Below are positions 1-9,690 of a stretch of 64,000 nt of DNA, one piece after another. Position 1 is the first letter of the stretch; every line of letters starts with the position of its first letter. The stretch comes from Amaranthus tricolor. Lineage: Eukaryota; Streptophyta; Magnoliopsida; Caryophyllales; Amaranthaceae. The notes under the pieces were generated by a model. That model ran no database searches. It was not told the DNA's origin and saw only the letters and a program-made list of their open reading frames with translations. A program made the position numbers and the translations under genes. Where the stretch lies: positions 1,077,501 through 1,141,500 of the forward strand of contig NC_080058.1 in NCBI RefSeq assembly GCF_026212465.1, given 5' to 3'.

Positions 1-1002
1 AATTGAAGGTTATTAACTTATTGTGGTTAGGATATTGCTACAATAATTAAGTTGAACTTGATTGTTGTACTAATGTCAATATGGTATTAATATGTTATTT
101 TAGTGTGTTAATCATGTGTTAATTCTAATCTAATTAATTTGTTATTTATAAAGTAGGAATAGTGAAAATGAATAATTGAGGCGTGTAATTTTTTTTATAT
201 CAGGTAAAACGAAATTACAACATACAATATTTTTAAAACAAGTCCTTTTAACATGATAAAATGTATTCTCAAAAAAACTAAGTGATACTTATTTCAAATG
301 AAACAGAATATCAAACCTGATTCTCAAATAAACTTATACCTTAATCCTATCCTACCTAACAACATTCAATGCTCCATATTGTTACATTGTAGAGTATTTT
401 ATCTTTACATAGAAACATCTACCAAAAGGATACTTTATTAACTACTACATCCCTTTTAATTTGCCCACATTTTATTTTAGTCTGTCCTAATAAATTTGTC
501 CAATTTTTATTTTTGAATATGATCTCATCACTTTTACTCTCTATATTCTCGCTTTTTTTTTTCCAAATATTTTACTATTTTAACTCAACATATCTAATTT
601 CTTAATTTTTATTTTAGAATCAATAGGGCAAAATGGCTGGTATAGTTGCTACTAATACTTTCTCAACAATGACAACTCAAAAGAGACTTTCAACTAGCCA
701 TTGTTGCATTAGATTTAATACAATAAATATTGTGAATTTATGGGTCGTTAATGGTCCTCTAAAATCTACTTGTACTTCAAAAAGTCAAAGGAAATAAGGG
801 AAAGAAATCAACTTCATACATATTTATTAGGTATTCTAATAAATAGGTAGTCTTATGATATTAAGGATATTGAAGGTTAGTTAGTATTCATACTTAAACT
901 TATTTTCAGAACCGTAGTAAGGTTATTAATTATCTTTGGACAACTGGCTTAGAAGGGAGAATCTAGGCTATGGCCATACCGCCATAGTAATTTAATTTGC
1001 AG

Positions 1003-1262
1003 CTAGTCTCTTGAGAGACCATCTCTTTGAGAGACGTATCTCAAATCTAATTCATTAAAGAGTACTGCTTACTTACCGTATTTTTAATGTCTATTTACAT
1101 TATGGTTAATGCTTACTTACCGTATTCTTAATGCCTACTTTCAATATCTTAAATATCTGCTTAAATCATTTTTAATGCATACTTACAATATTTCAAAAAA
1201 TATATAATACACCGGCCTAATTAAAAATGGCCTCTCACAAGAATTTGTATTTAATTTGAGCC
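1003..1262. repeat. MITE-like repeat with internal ~25-bp TTAATG..TACTTAC units
   Basis: The element starts with a GAGAGACCATCTCTTTGAGAG-like end and finishes near CTCTCACAAGAATTTG. Between these lie several degenerate units of the type TTAATGCCTACTTACAATAT. The same architecture recurs at about 31720-32105, so this is a repeat family with internal short tandem units. The class is not certain; the GAGAC-type ends could be terminal inverted repeats. Confidence 0.5.
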
Positions 1263-1495
1263 AAAGGACTAACCGCACTTAACGAAAGTAAATAAGTGTA
1301 GGTAGACTATAAATTGTAGTGATTATAAATGGCCTACTCAAGTGAACCTATTTTTGTGAGAGAGATCTTCTCTCGATCACAAAATAAGATGTTTATATGC
1401 TAAAAATTTATATTAATTGAGCTATTTAATATATATATTGATGCGTTTCACTGTGAGACTACGTCATACAATAATTTTCAAACTCAAGTGAGAGC

Positions 1496-1862
1496 CGAAA
1501 TAAACTAAAAAAATAAGCGTTTATAACAAAAAATAAAATCCCTAAAATAAGCTTCGGAAAATTTTAATTCTCAAAATAAGTGTCTTCTTAACTGCGAACA
1601 AGAGAAAAAAAATTTCATTGTTCGCTGTTACTAACAACAAACAAACTATTTATTATTTATTTTGTCCCTTTAAACGTTATGACGTTGTCTTTTTTTTTCG
1701 CTGTTACTAACAACAAACAAAATGATTTCTTTTTCTTATTCGCTGTTATGAATAACGAACAAATTCTGACCTTAAAATTGAATACGAAAAGGCTTATAAT
1801 GAAAATTAAAAATTTTCATGCTTATTTTGTTTAAAAAGCTTAATTTTTTAGTTTATTCGTGA
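1496..1862. mobile_element. Foldback MITE with three GTTCGCTGTTA repeats
   Basis: The ends pair as inverted repeats: AATAAACTAAAAAAATAAGC at the left corresponds to AATAAACTAAAAAATTAAGC read from the opposite strand at the right. Inside are three copies of TTCGCTGTTAcTAACAACAAACAAA-like sequence (near 1618, 1697 and 1736), which are imperfect palindromes. The core motif resembles the palindromes of the element at 4067-4437, so the two are probably related non-autonomous DNA elements. No coding sequence is present. Confidence 0.5.
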
Positions 1863-2677
1863 GCGCCAGCTGCACCCCGTTGGGCTTCTTAATCAGTATA
1901 CTCAGAACAGGATTTTGGTTCTATTTGAATAACTTGGGCCCAGCTTAAAATTTAATGAGAATTACTGGGCTACTTAAAATACATCATATTTACTCAAGCC
2001 CAATAACCCAAAACAAATCCATAGCTTATTCTTCTAAGAATATCTTTTTAAAGCTACTCTTGTTGAGATGACCACAAGTGTATATTCTTATAATATGTAT
2101 GTGATGAACTATTTAACTCATATATGAGATATGTCTCTCGGTAAGACCCTCTCATAGAACAATTTGTTATTTTCTAATTAGGGGTATTTGGTTAAGATTA
2201 AAATATAATTTTAAATTTATTATCCAATAGTAAAAGCACAAACGAAATCTTAATAATGAAATGGAAGAAGTAAAAGATCACTTATTAAAATTCAAATTTA
2301 AAAGCAGACATTCATGTATTTCGCTAAAAAATAATAGTTTATTAAAAACGATCCCAATATTATAGTACAATTATAAGAAGAAATAAGTAATACATATTAA
2401 GTATTACCACTACCATATATAAAACCTCAAATATAAATATGATAGAACAGATAACCAACCTTCGAGCTTCAACCATCGTGTTAAACTTTTAAATCGATTT
2501 TATATTCTATTGAAATCACTTTCTTTAAACTAAAACTTACTTGAATAATATATAAATATTATGTCGGAAGAATTTCCTTCAATAACATTCTGTCTTTTTA
2601 AGTTAATAATTATTCAAAGTGATATGTTGTGAGAAAAATGTCATTTTTAATAGCAAAGTGAAAGAGTATTAGTTAGC

Positions 2678-2717
<40 letters not shown>
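2678..2717. repeat. (TTA)n microsatellite
   Basis: About 13 uninterrupted TTA units lie 40 bp past the FT stop codon. They probably fall in the FT 3' untranslated region or just beyond it. Confidence 0.9.
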
Positions 2718-2718
<1 letters not shown>

Positions 2719-2756
2719 GTTATAGATTATTTAAGGGAAAAAAATGGAAAATAAAT

Positions 2757-5700
2757 CTAAAGCCTTCTTCCACCAGAACCTCCTTCCCTTTGGCAATTGT
2801 AATAAACAGCAGCAACAGGCAAGCCAAGATTGTAAAGTTCAGCAAAATCTCTAGTGTTAAAGTTTTGACGCCAACCAGGTGCATAAACAGTTTGTCTTCC
2901 CAATTGCCGGAATAATACAAATATGAACCGGTGAATCCCCAATGATGGCCTTGGACTCTCATAGCAAACTATCTCTTGGCCTAAATATATACAAATTACA
3001 TTATCAGAGGCCCCGAATTCAGAATACTAGTATAGAATAGGCAAAACACTCGATCACCCAAAAAATGTGCGTGCGATAAGATGAACCAACTCGATTATCA
3101 TTTTTAATTTCTGTGTTATGTGTGTTGAACATCACAATTAAAATTTGCTCGTAAACTTCACTGACCTTATTGGTAAATAGTGATTATTTCATACAAATTA
3201 TTGTGTCTTTTTTATCATTATAAATCAACATTCTATCTTTGTATCTTTCAATACTGTTCTAAAATCATATATTATAATCTTATCACAATTAAAAGAAAAA
3301 TTACTTTTGTTATAATTATTAGACCAAAATAGCGACACAAACTTTATCAAATTTCTTAACATAGTTATCAATGAATAGTGATTCATACAAATCAAATTCA
3401 AATTCAAATTAAAGATTCACAAATCCACATACTACCTAGTTTTCCAATTAGAAGTAACAAAAAGACACAATGAAAAGCATATCAATCTAGCAAGAAGATT
3501 GTAGGCAACTCATTTGACACTATGGAGAGGGAGCCAATAACATGCTAGGACCATTAAAAAAACAAAAGCAAAAGCTATTGTCTTTAGTGCATGACATATT
3601 CATTCAAGTACAATGATTTGCTTATTTGTAAAGGGTAAAGGTAATTAAAAAGGGATTTTCTAAGCATAAAAGGATGCTCAATGAATTAGAGGTGTTGGTC
3701 TCATATCATCACATCTCAAGATGGACAAATTTTAACCATCTTTTCATTTGTGTGGTCATTTTTATACAACAAATAAGAAGCTCAAATCATTTTACGGGCG
3801 AAATTTTACTGATAAGTTAAAGAAAATTAAAATTATTATTTAAAAAAAAATAGAAAGTTAAGGTTTGAATTCTTAACCTGTAATTCAAAAACTATATAAT
3901 TAGCTTTAAAATTAATTATACAACATTTGCCTTTTGTATATAATAACCTAAAAATTTGTCAATTCTTTCAAAAAAAAAAAAAAATTGTCAATGGGGTGGG
4001 CTCTTTTAGGGCTTAAAGGTATGGCATATCTCTATAACTTTTCACCTCTATTTTGAGAAAATTTTAAATTTATAAGACAATTTATCAAAAAAATGAACAA
4101 AATAGTATAAGTTTCAACTTTATTGCAAAAATAAGCGTGAAAATCTCAAACCTGAGGTTTGGAGCCTGTTCGTAGTTAGTAACTGTGAACAAGTCAAAAA
4201 AGACAAAATAGCTATTTGACCTGTTTTTGTGGAGCATGTTGTTCGCAGTTAGGTCAAAACAGGTCAAATAGCTGTTCGCAGTTAGTAACTGCGAACAACT
4301 ATTTTGTCTTTTTTGACCTGTTCTAACTGCGAACAGCCCCAAACCTCAGGTTTGAAAATTTCACACTTACTTTTGGAATAAAGTTAAAACTTATACTATT
4401 TTGTTATTTTTTTGATAAATTGTCTAATACATTTCAAATTTTCCTGTCTTAAATCTTCTAAAGGGATGACAAGAGTTCAAGAACCTACACTGTCACGGTT
4501 GGATTCTATCCTATTTTAAGGATTGAAATCTAGATTCGAATTATATTTCGGATCGAGTAGAAAATTTAAGAATTTAAGTTTTAAACTCCTAAATTTCTTA
4601 TAAATTTTTTGAAGTGTGGACTCGACCTAGACCATGTAATCCCCATCCCTAGTCTCATATCTTGCCTATATTGCAACGTTTTACATTCCTAACTTTCTTT
4701 CTCCTCAACTATTTTCTTAAGGTGATAATTATAGTTATAAGATAGTTTATATAGTTATAATCATGAATCTTTTGTGAACTAAAAATTAAATGTTGCTTTT
4801 TGACATATTGATTTATGTACCATAAAAAAAGTAAGTTGAGCAAAAAGATAGGCCCATTTGTAACCAGATATATATATATTTCTGAATTATTGTGCCTAAA
4901 ATAATATCAGTCGACTTTAATCATTTAACATTAAGAATTTAACATTTTAATTGTTGTATTTAATGCTTAAAATGTGATTAGTTATTGAGAAAAAAAACAT
5001 ACCAAAGGTGGCACCAGTGGTCCCAGGAATATCTGTCACCAACCTTAAACAACAAATATTAGCATCTAATTAGACAATAAACAATAAATGGTTGCTTAAT
5101 AAGGAAAAGCAAAAGGGCAAATGCCTAAAGTCAACAGGTTTCACAATATATTAGATAAATGAACTTAATATTACCAAGTGATCCAACTAAGGAAAATTTT
5201 GATCATGTAAAAGTGTTCCAACGCATTAATAGAGTTGAATCCGAATATTATTGTAACACTCCAACACCTCTAATCGCCGTGATTATTTATAGAGACTGTA
5301 GACTGGTTCCACAAATCAATACAAGTCTTTTCAGCACATTTTGACCTCACTTGTACGCACCTAGGAAAACTTCTCAGGAGGTCACCCATCCTAAGATTGT
5401 TTCCCACCAAACATGCTTAACTGTGGAGTTCTTAGCAAATAGGCTCTCACGAAGAGAAGATGCACCTTGTTATGAGTAATCTATAAATCTTTTTGTAAAC
5501 TAAACCTAAGGTATCACACTCATCCCCACTTAGGAATACAACGTCCTCATTGGACCGTAGTTTCAAGATCTTTTCCCCCGCTAGGTGCACTGAACACACA
5601 ATCAATCACGGTCGTAGGGTTGCTCTGATACCATTTGTAACACCCCGGCCCAACGGACCGCCGATGACTATTCGTGGAGATTGTACACTAGCCCCACAAA

Positions 5701-7717
5701 CCAACACAAATCTCCCCAACGCACTTTGGCCTCACTCGTGTGCCCCTAGAAAAACTTTCCAAGAGGTCGTCCATCTTAAAATTGTTCCCCACCAAGCACG
5801 CTTAACTGTGGAGTTTTTAGCAAATGGGCTCCCATGAAAAGAATATGCACCTTGTTGTTATGCATAGTCTATCAGTCTTTTTTCAAGCTAAATCTAGAGT
5901 ATCACAATTAATGTTGGGTTGATCAAACAGTCACTTATATATTTGTAGTTGTTTATTATTCTTCTGTATCATATGTTATGATATTCAATATTTATAGAGT
6001 ATTTAATCATATTACCCAATTACCTGGTCTATAGCCTAAGAAGTTTGGGCCTAAATTTCCATAGCCCTGATTTGTGTCTAAAGGAATAATTATTAAACTT
6101 CATTAATTAACCTTTTCTTTATCACCTTTACCGCTAGCTCGTTTGTTTGTTGGTACTAGATAATGTTAATGAGAATGATTTGCAGAAAAGTTTTTATTAA
6201 ATGTATCATGTCATTCCCATGGTAATGAAAATTAATCATAAGAAAATATTTTTTCAATATTTTTTCTTATTACCTAATACAAAATCTTCAAATAATTTTG
6301 TGAAGAAAACGAGATGATTTAAGAAGAACTTCATGAACACTATGTTAAACTTGTCAAAAGATTTTTCTAACAAAATTATACTGAGTTTCTATTATTATTC
6401 CCGTCATTTAATACCAACTATCAATTCAACTCTTAAAATACAAATATTACATAGTAAGTGGAGGATATAATTAGGTGAAAATATCCAAGGAATATTATGT
6501 CAATCCAATGATGAGAAAACAGAATAACAGAAGTTATTGTTTGGAAATACTAAGCTGAAGACTAGCACAATTAATTACTAGTATATTCTAATTTTTGTAA
6601 AGAAACAACCATTTTATATATAGAAAGGAAAACTCATAGAATTTGTGTTAATTGTTATTATATCCTTAATAACCAAAGTATAATATTATTAGTTAAGTGA
6701 ATGAGGGATTGAGTCACAAATTCTTAAATGATCAAACGGTCTTATAGTGAAACGGTGTCATACAAAATAAATTATAAAGCATAATAGAAAAAATAAAAGT
6801 AGTTTATGGTTGCAGATATACCAGTGCAAGTACTCCCTAAGGTGTGGATTACTTGGGCTAGGAGCATCAGGATCCACCATAGCCTACAAAAATTTTCAAA
6901 AAAGTTATATTTTCATTACAAATAAACAGGAAGAAAGTATTGCTCATGTTAAGATACTTCAATTTTTTTGAGATTTTTATTTTTTTGTTGAGATTTTTAT
7001 TTTTAGCTAATATTTTTAGTTAAATTTTTTATCTGCAATACTTTGACTTTTATATTATATATAGTGAGTGTTGAATTCACCTTTTATTGTGGATTATCTT
7101 TATCAAAAGCGTTTGTGGCTCAATGGATAAAACATCTGCATGTGGAGCAGAAGGTTCGGAGTCCGACCCTTACTGGCCGCAGGGACTGCGTGCATCTCTG
7201 CTCACTCCCTTATTGGGGGAACGAGTATGATGTGTCCGCATCTTTCAGGAAAAAGAAAACCCCCCACCCGGACTCTGCCTTGTGCGGGATACTGAGAGTG
7301 TCTTTTACCTTTACCTTTTTTATTAAAGATTTTGTTGGATTCGCTAGATATATAATTTCAATAAATTAATTTTTTATTATTGTATATACTTATTTATGAC
7401 TAGGAATATTAGAAGTTTAAAAACCGCATTGGCATGCGTTTTTTAAGAAGGGTTGAAAGGAGAGCCTTCTTGAACATTTTCGGAACCATTAACAAAAATT
7501 TATAACGTGTCCTACGACTACGAATATATAACCAACTTGCTCCCTCTTCAAGCTAAGAAATCACAGAGATTAATAAGTCATATAACCATGATCATTACAA
7601 TTAGAAAAACATAGAAATTCCAACGAGATTAGAAAACAATAAATTACAAATTTGCACTGAATGATCACTCATTATGCTCACCCTACTGACACCCTTATAT
7701 CTGCAAATATAAAGAAC

Positions 7718-7796
<79 letters not shown>

Positions 7797-8017
7797 ATAT
7801 ATAATTAAGAACTTACCAAAGTAAAAAAAGTCCTAAGATCATCACCACCAACCTCAACTCTTGGTTGATTAACAACTTGAGAAGGCCTAAATTCACAGCC
7901 ATTGTTAACATCTCTATTATTATAACTTACCCTAAATGCCACACTTCTATTAAAATTTTCAAGAACATCCCCAATTACTCTTCCCACTACCAATGGATCT
8001 CTTTGAACCCTAGGCAT
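2757..8017 (-). CDS. FT: FLOWERING LOCUS T homologue (PEBP florigen)
   Basis: This gene encodes a complete phosphatidylethanolamine-binding-family protein. FT is the mobile flowering signal, which acts with FD and 14-3-3 proteins at the shoot tip. Exons on the minus strand are 8017-7817 (201 bp), 6883-6822 (62 bp), 5043-5003 (41 bp) and 2980-2757 (224 bp). The first three lengths match Arabidopsis FT exactly, all introns are GT-AG, and the product is 175 aa. DPDAP (71-75) and GIHR (116-119) are the PEBP signature motifs. Y85 and Q140, which separate FT from TFL1, are present. The external loop has Y134, G137 and W138, as in floral activators, rather than the N/Q/Q of the beet repressor BvFT1. 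Residue 68 is Ala (GCT) where Val is usual. All three introns carry transposon insertions. No frameshift or stop is seen, so the gene looks functional. Confidence 0.96.
4067..4437. mobile_element. Long-inverted-repeat (hairpin) MITE in FT intron 3
   Basis: Roughly the first 100 bp and the last 100 bp are inverted copies. AGACAATTTATCAAAAAAAT begins both arms, and CAAACCTGAGGTTTGG closes both. The 170-bp centre is itself palindromic: positions 4274-4296 form a perfect 23-bp palindrome (GTTCGCAGTTA, G, TAACTGCGAAC), and 4168-4190 hold a near copy. No coding sequence is present. The whole 370 bp could fold into one long hairpin in the FT pre-mRNA. The class is unknown, and no clear target duplication was identified. 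Confidence 0.75.
5252..5906 (-). mobile_element. Cassandra TRIM retrotransposon in FT intron 2
   Basis: Two direct repeats of about 270 bp (5252-5518 and 5636-5906) flank a 117-bp core. On the minus strand the core begins with a primer-binding site TGGTATCAGAGC (initiator Met tRNA, plus-strand positions 5633-5622) and ends with the polypurine tract AAGTGGGGATGAG next to the other LTR. Both LTRs begin TGTGATAC and end GTTACA. Each LTR contains a 5S-rRNA-like block on the minus strand: AACTCCACAGTTAAGC followed by GGATGGGTGACCTCCTGAGA (about 5370-5432 and its partner about 5755-5818). This block is the defining mark of Cassandra elements. Flanks are ATTAT and ATTAA, a likely decayed 5-bp target duplication. 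The element lies in the same orientation as FT and has no coding capacity. Confidence 0.93.
6134..6422. mobile_element. Degenerate Tourist-like MITE in FT intron 2
   Basis: The segment matches the better-preserved copy at 13474-13788 throughout its length: GATAATGTTAATGAGAATGA near the left end, CATTCCCATGGTAATGAAA in the middle, and CATTTAATACCAACTATC at the right. The terminal repeats are eroded, which suggests an old insertion. No coding sequence is present. Confidence 0.6.
7112..7324 (+). mobile_element. tRNA-derived SINE in FT intron 1
   Basis: An RNA polymerase III promoter is visible: box A TGGCTCAATGG (7116-7126) and box B GGTTCGGAGTCC (7153-7164), spaced as in a tRNA. The sequence then departs from a tRNA with a roughly 150-bp body (CCGCAGGGACTGCGTGCATC through GTGCGGGATACTGAGAGTG) and ends in a TTTACC/T-rich tail. 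The overall plan fits the tRNA-derived SINEs known from many plants. It is opposite to FT. A clear target duplication was not found. Confidence 0.8.
7722..7803. repeat. (AT)n microsatellite at the start of FT intron 1
   Basis: About 80 bp of nearly pure AT, ending in ATGTATATATGTATAT, begins some 15 bp past the FT exon 1 donor site (7816-7815). It is likely polymorphic in length. Confidence 0.95.
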
Positions 8018-8149
8018 GATCCAATATTTTTTTTTCTTTTTTTTTTGGGAGGTTTATGATAAATAAAAAGAAATTTTAGATAGACTTTTTTCGTAAAAGT
8101 CTGGAAGATTTAATAAGAATTTGTTGAAAATAAGTCATTCCAATGAGCA

Positions 8150-8160
8150 GTTTATATAGA
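8150..8160 (-). promoter_or_regulatory. Putative FT TATA box
   Basis: On the minus strand TCTATATAAAC lies 130-140 bp upstream of the FT start codon, the right distance for a plant TATA box with a leader of about 100 nt. No other promoter element was assigned. Confidence 0.55.
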
Positions 8161-8517
8161 CACCAACAGCATCTGATCATGTAGTCATGTTTCATCAGCA
8201 GCAAATAATAATCTTATGTTTTCAGCAAATTTGAATACTTGTTATTATTCTTGTTTATTGCTAACAAAATAGTGAATGGGGCCCACAAAAGGACCAGTCA
8301 GATTCTTTCTCAACTCAAAAATTCATAACGATTGGTTATAAGGGTTGTACATGAAGAAGGAGGATGTATTTTTTTGGTTGACCCTACAAGTAAAGAGAAT
8401 GAGAATTAAGTAATCGTTTATGTAGTTACCAGAAATTAAACTTTATTAATTGTTTATCTAGTCATTAACCCAATGTTTCGTATATAAGTTAGGGTCCATC
8501 TAGAAGGAGGAGGGTAG

Positions 8518-8796
8518 TAGTGCCGTTCCTAACTATTTTGGGCTCAAGGCGAAACATAACAAAGGACCTTGAATAAGTAAAGTTTCGATTTTTTTTTTCT
8601 CCAACTATGCATCATATAATGTTTTTTGCCATCACATAAATGTCAAACAAATATATAAATTTAAGATCATATAATGATAAGGTACTTAAGTACAAACTAA
8701 ATTTTAATAATAAGGATTAACTCAAGTTGGGTCCTTTTATAAGCTGGGCCCTGGACGGTTGCACCTCAAAATTACCCTCAAGAACGGCCCTGGACT
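8518..8796. mobile_element. Putative hAT-type MITE upstream of FT
   Basis: The sequence is bounded by inverted GCCGTTCCT/AAGAACGGC ends and flanked by a perfect 9-bp direct repeat, GGAGGGTAG (8509-8517 and 8797-8805). The GGGCCC/CAAGGC-rich ends recall plant hAT MITEs, for which 8-bp duplications are typical, so the exact ends may differ by a base. There is no coding sequence. It lies about 360 bp upstream of the FT TATA box. Confidence 0.5.
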
Positions 8797-8904
8797 GGAG
8801 GGTAGCAGACAAATCATACTAATGTCCCCTCTGAAGAGTGGGCAAAGAGAAATGTGCGCACTCAATTTATGCCAAAAAGATAGATTCCCGTAAAGATAAG
8901 GGTC

Positions 8905-8974
8905 ACTGAATGAATGACATACAATGCGCCTAGAAAAACACTGAATGAATGACATACAATGCGCCTAGAAAAAC
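8905..8974. repeat. Perfect 35-bp tandem duplication
   Basis: The unit starting ACTGAATGAATGACATACAA is present twice head to tail (8905-8939 and 8940-8974) with no mismatch seen, suggesting a recent local duplication. Confidence 0.9.
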
Positions 8975-9409
8975 AAATGCAGCTTAGAACACATTAAAAC
9001 TATAACTGAGTCACAATAGCAAAAATAAAAAAGAAACAAAAAAATGAATAATTCTAAAAAACAAAAAAAAAAAAAAAAAAAAAACAAAAACTATCATATA
9101 TCTAAAATACGGATGCAACACCTCCGGCTATCTAACATAATTACGAATAAATATTTTATTTAATTTCTTTTTGTCTACTTCACTTCTGAATAGTTTTATG
9201 GCTTAAGAAGGAATAATATTCATCCATTTTATTGACTATAGACACATATGCTAACAGATGCAACAGAACCATGCAGTCTAATAAGGCTCTGAGCCTCTAT
9301 TCAAACAGATGCAAAGTACCATGCAGTCTGAACCTCTATTTAACAAATAAAAAACTTACACATAAAATTTAACTAATTTTCATGAACTGTACCTCCGGTG
9401 ATGAACTCT

Positions 9410-9690
9410 TTTTGGCCACACTCGCTCTTTTTTAATGGTATGAGCTGATATTTTTTTTTCTTTTCAGACTCTGATCATAATTTTCTATAGGCGGGATACA
9501 CTGAGTATGATGATAATGATTTCATAAACTGTACATTTTTTGGTACAGTATATTTTTAACCGGGGACTTTTTTGACTGCGCTCTCCATTATGGGTATGAA
9601 CTGCCACTATCCTTCCCTCTTCAAACCCTGTCTATATTTTTTCTGTAAACGGGATACACCGGATAAGATGATGATGATATTTTTAACGAA
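9410..9690 (+). mobile_element. Two tandem SINE-like 3' ends
   Basis: Two related blocks of about 105 bp follow each other (about 9410-9512 and 9565-9685). Each runs from a CTCTTTTTTAATGGTATGA-like start through a CGGGATACACTGAGTATGAT end with a GAT-type tail. The GGGATACAC..GATGAT ending resembles the 3' part of plant SINEs, and the SINE at 7112-7324 ends with a related GCGGGATACTGAG. The pol III promoter part is not evident, so these are probably truncated copies. Confidence 0.4.

Larger units (their letters stand above)
1..2677. other. Intergenic AT-rich region downstream of FT
   Basis: No supported gene. The stretch holds two MITE-like elements (about 1000-1260 and 1496-1862, listed separately). 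Around 450-650 there is a worn segment resembling Stowaway-type ends (ATCCCTTTTAATTTGCCCAC). The remainder is AT-rich and has no open frame with a recognisable protein. Confidence 0.6.

Noticed and set aside
2757..2980. A BvFT1-like floral repressor.
   Set aside because: The loop residues Y134, G137 and W138 are of the activator type.
4085..4342. An 85-codon minus-strand frame in FT intron 3.
   Set aside because: It lies wholly inside the hairpin MITE and reflects its palindromes.
5370..5840. 5S rRNA genes inside FT intron 2.
   Set aside because: The similarity is partial and lies in both LTRs of a TRIM with primer-binding site and polypurine tract, as expected of Cassandra.
7112..7170. A tRNA gene (box A and box B present).
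   Set aside because: The body beyond box B does not complete an acceptor stem, and a SINE-type body and tail follow.
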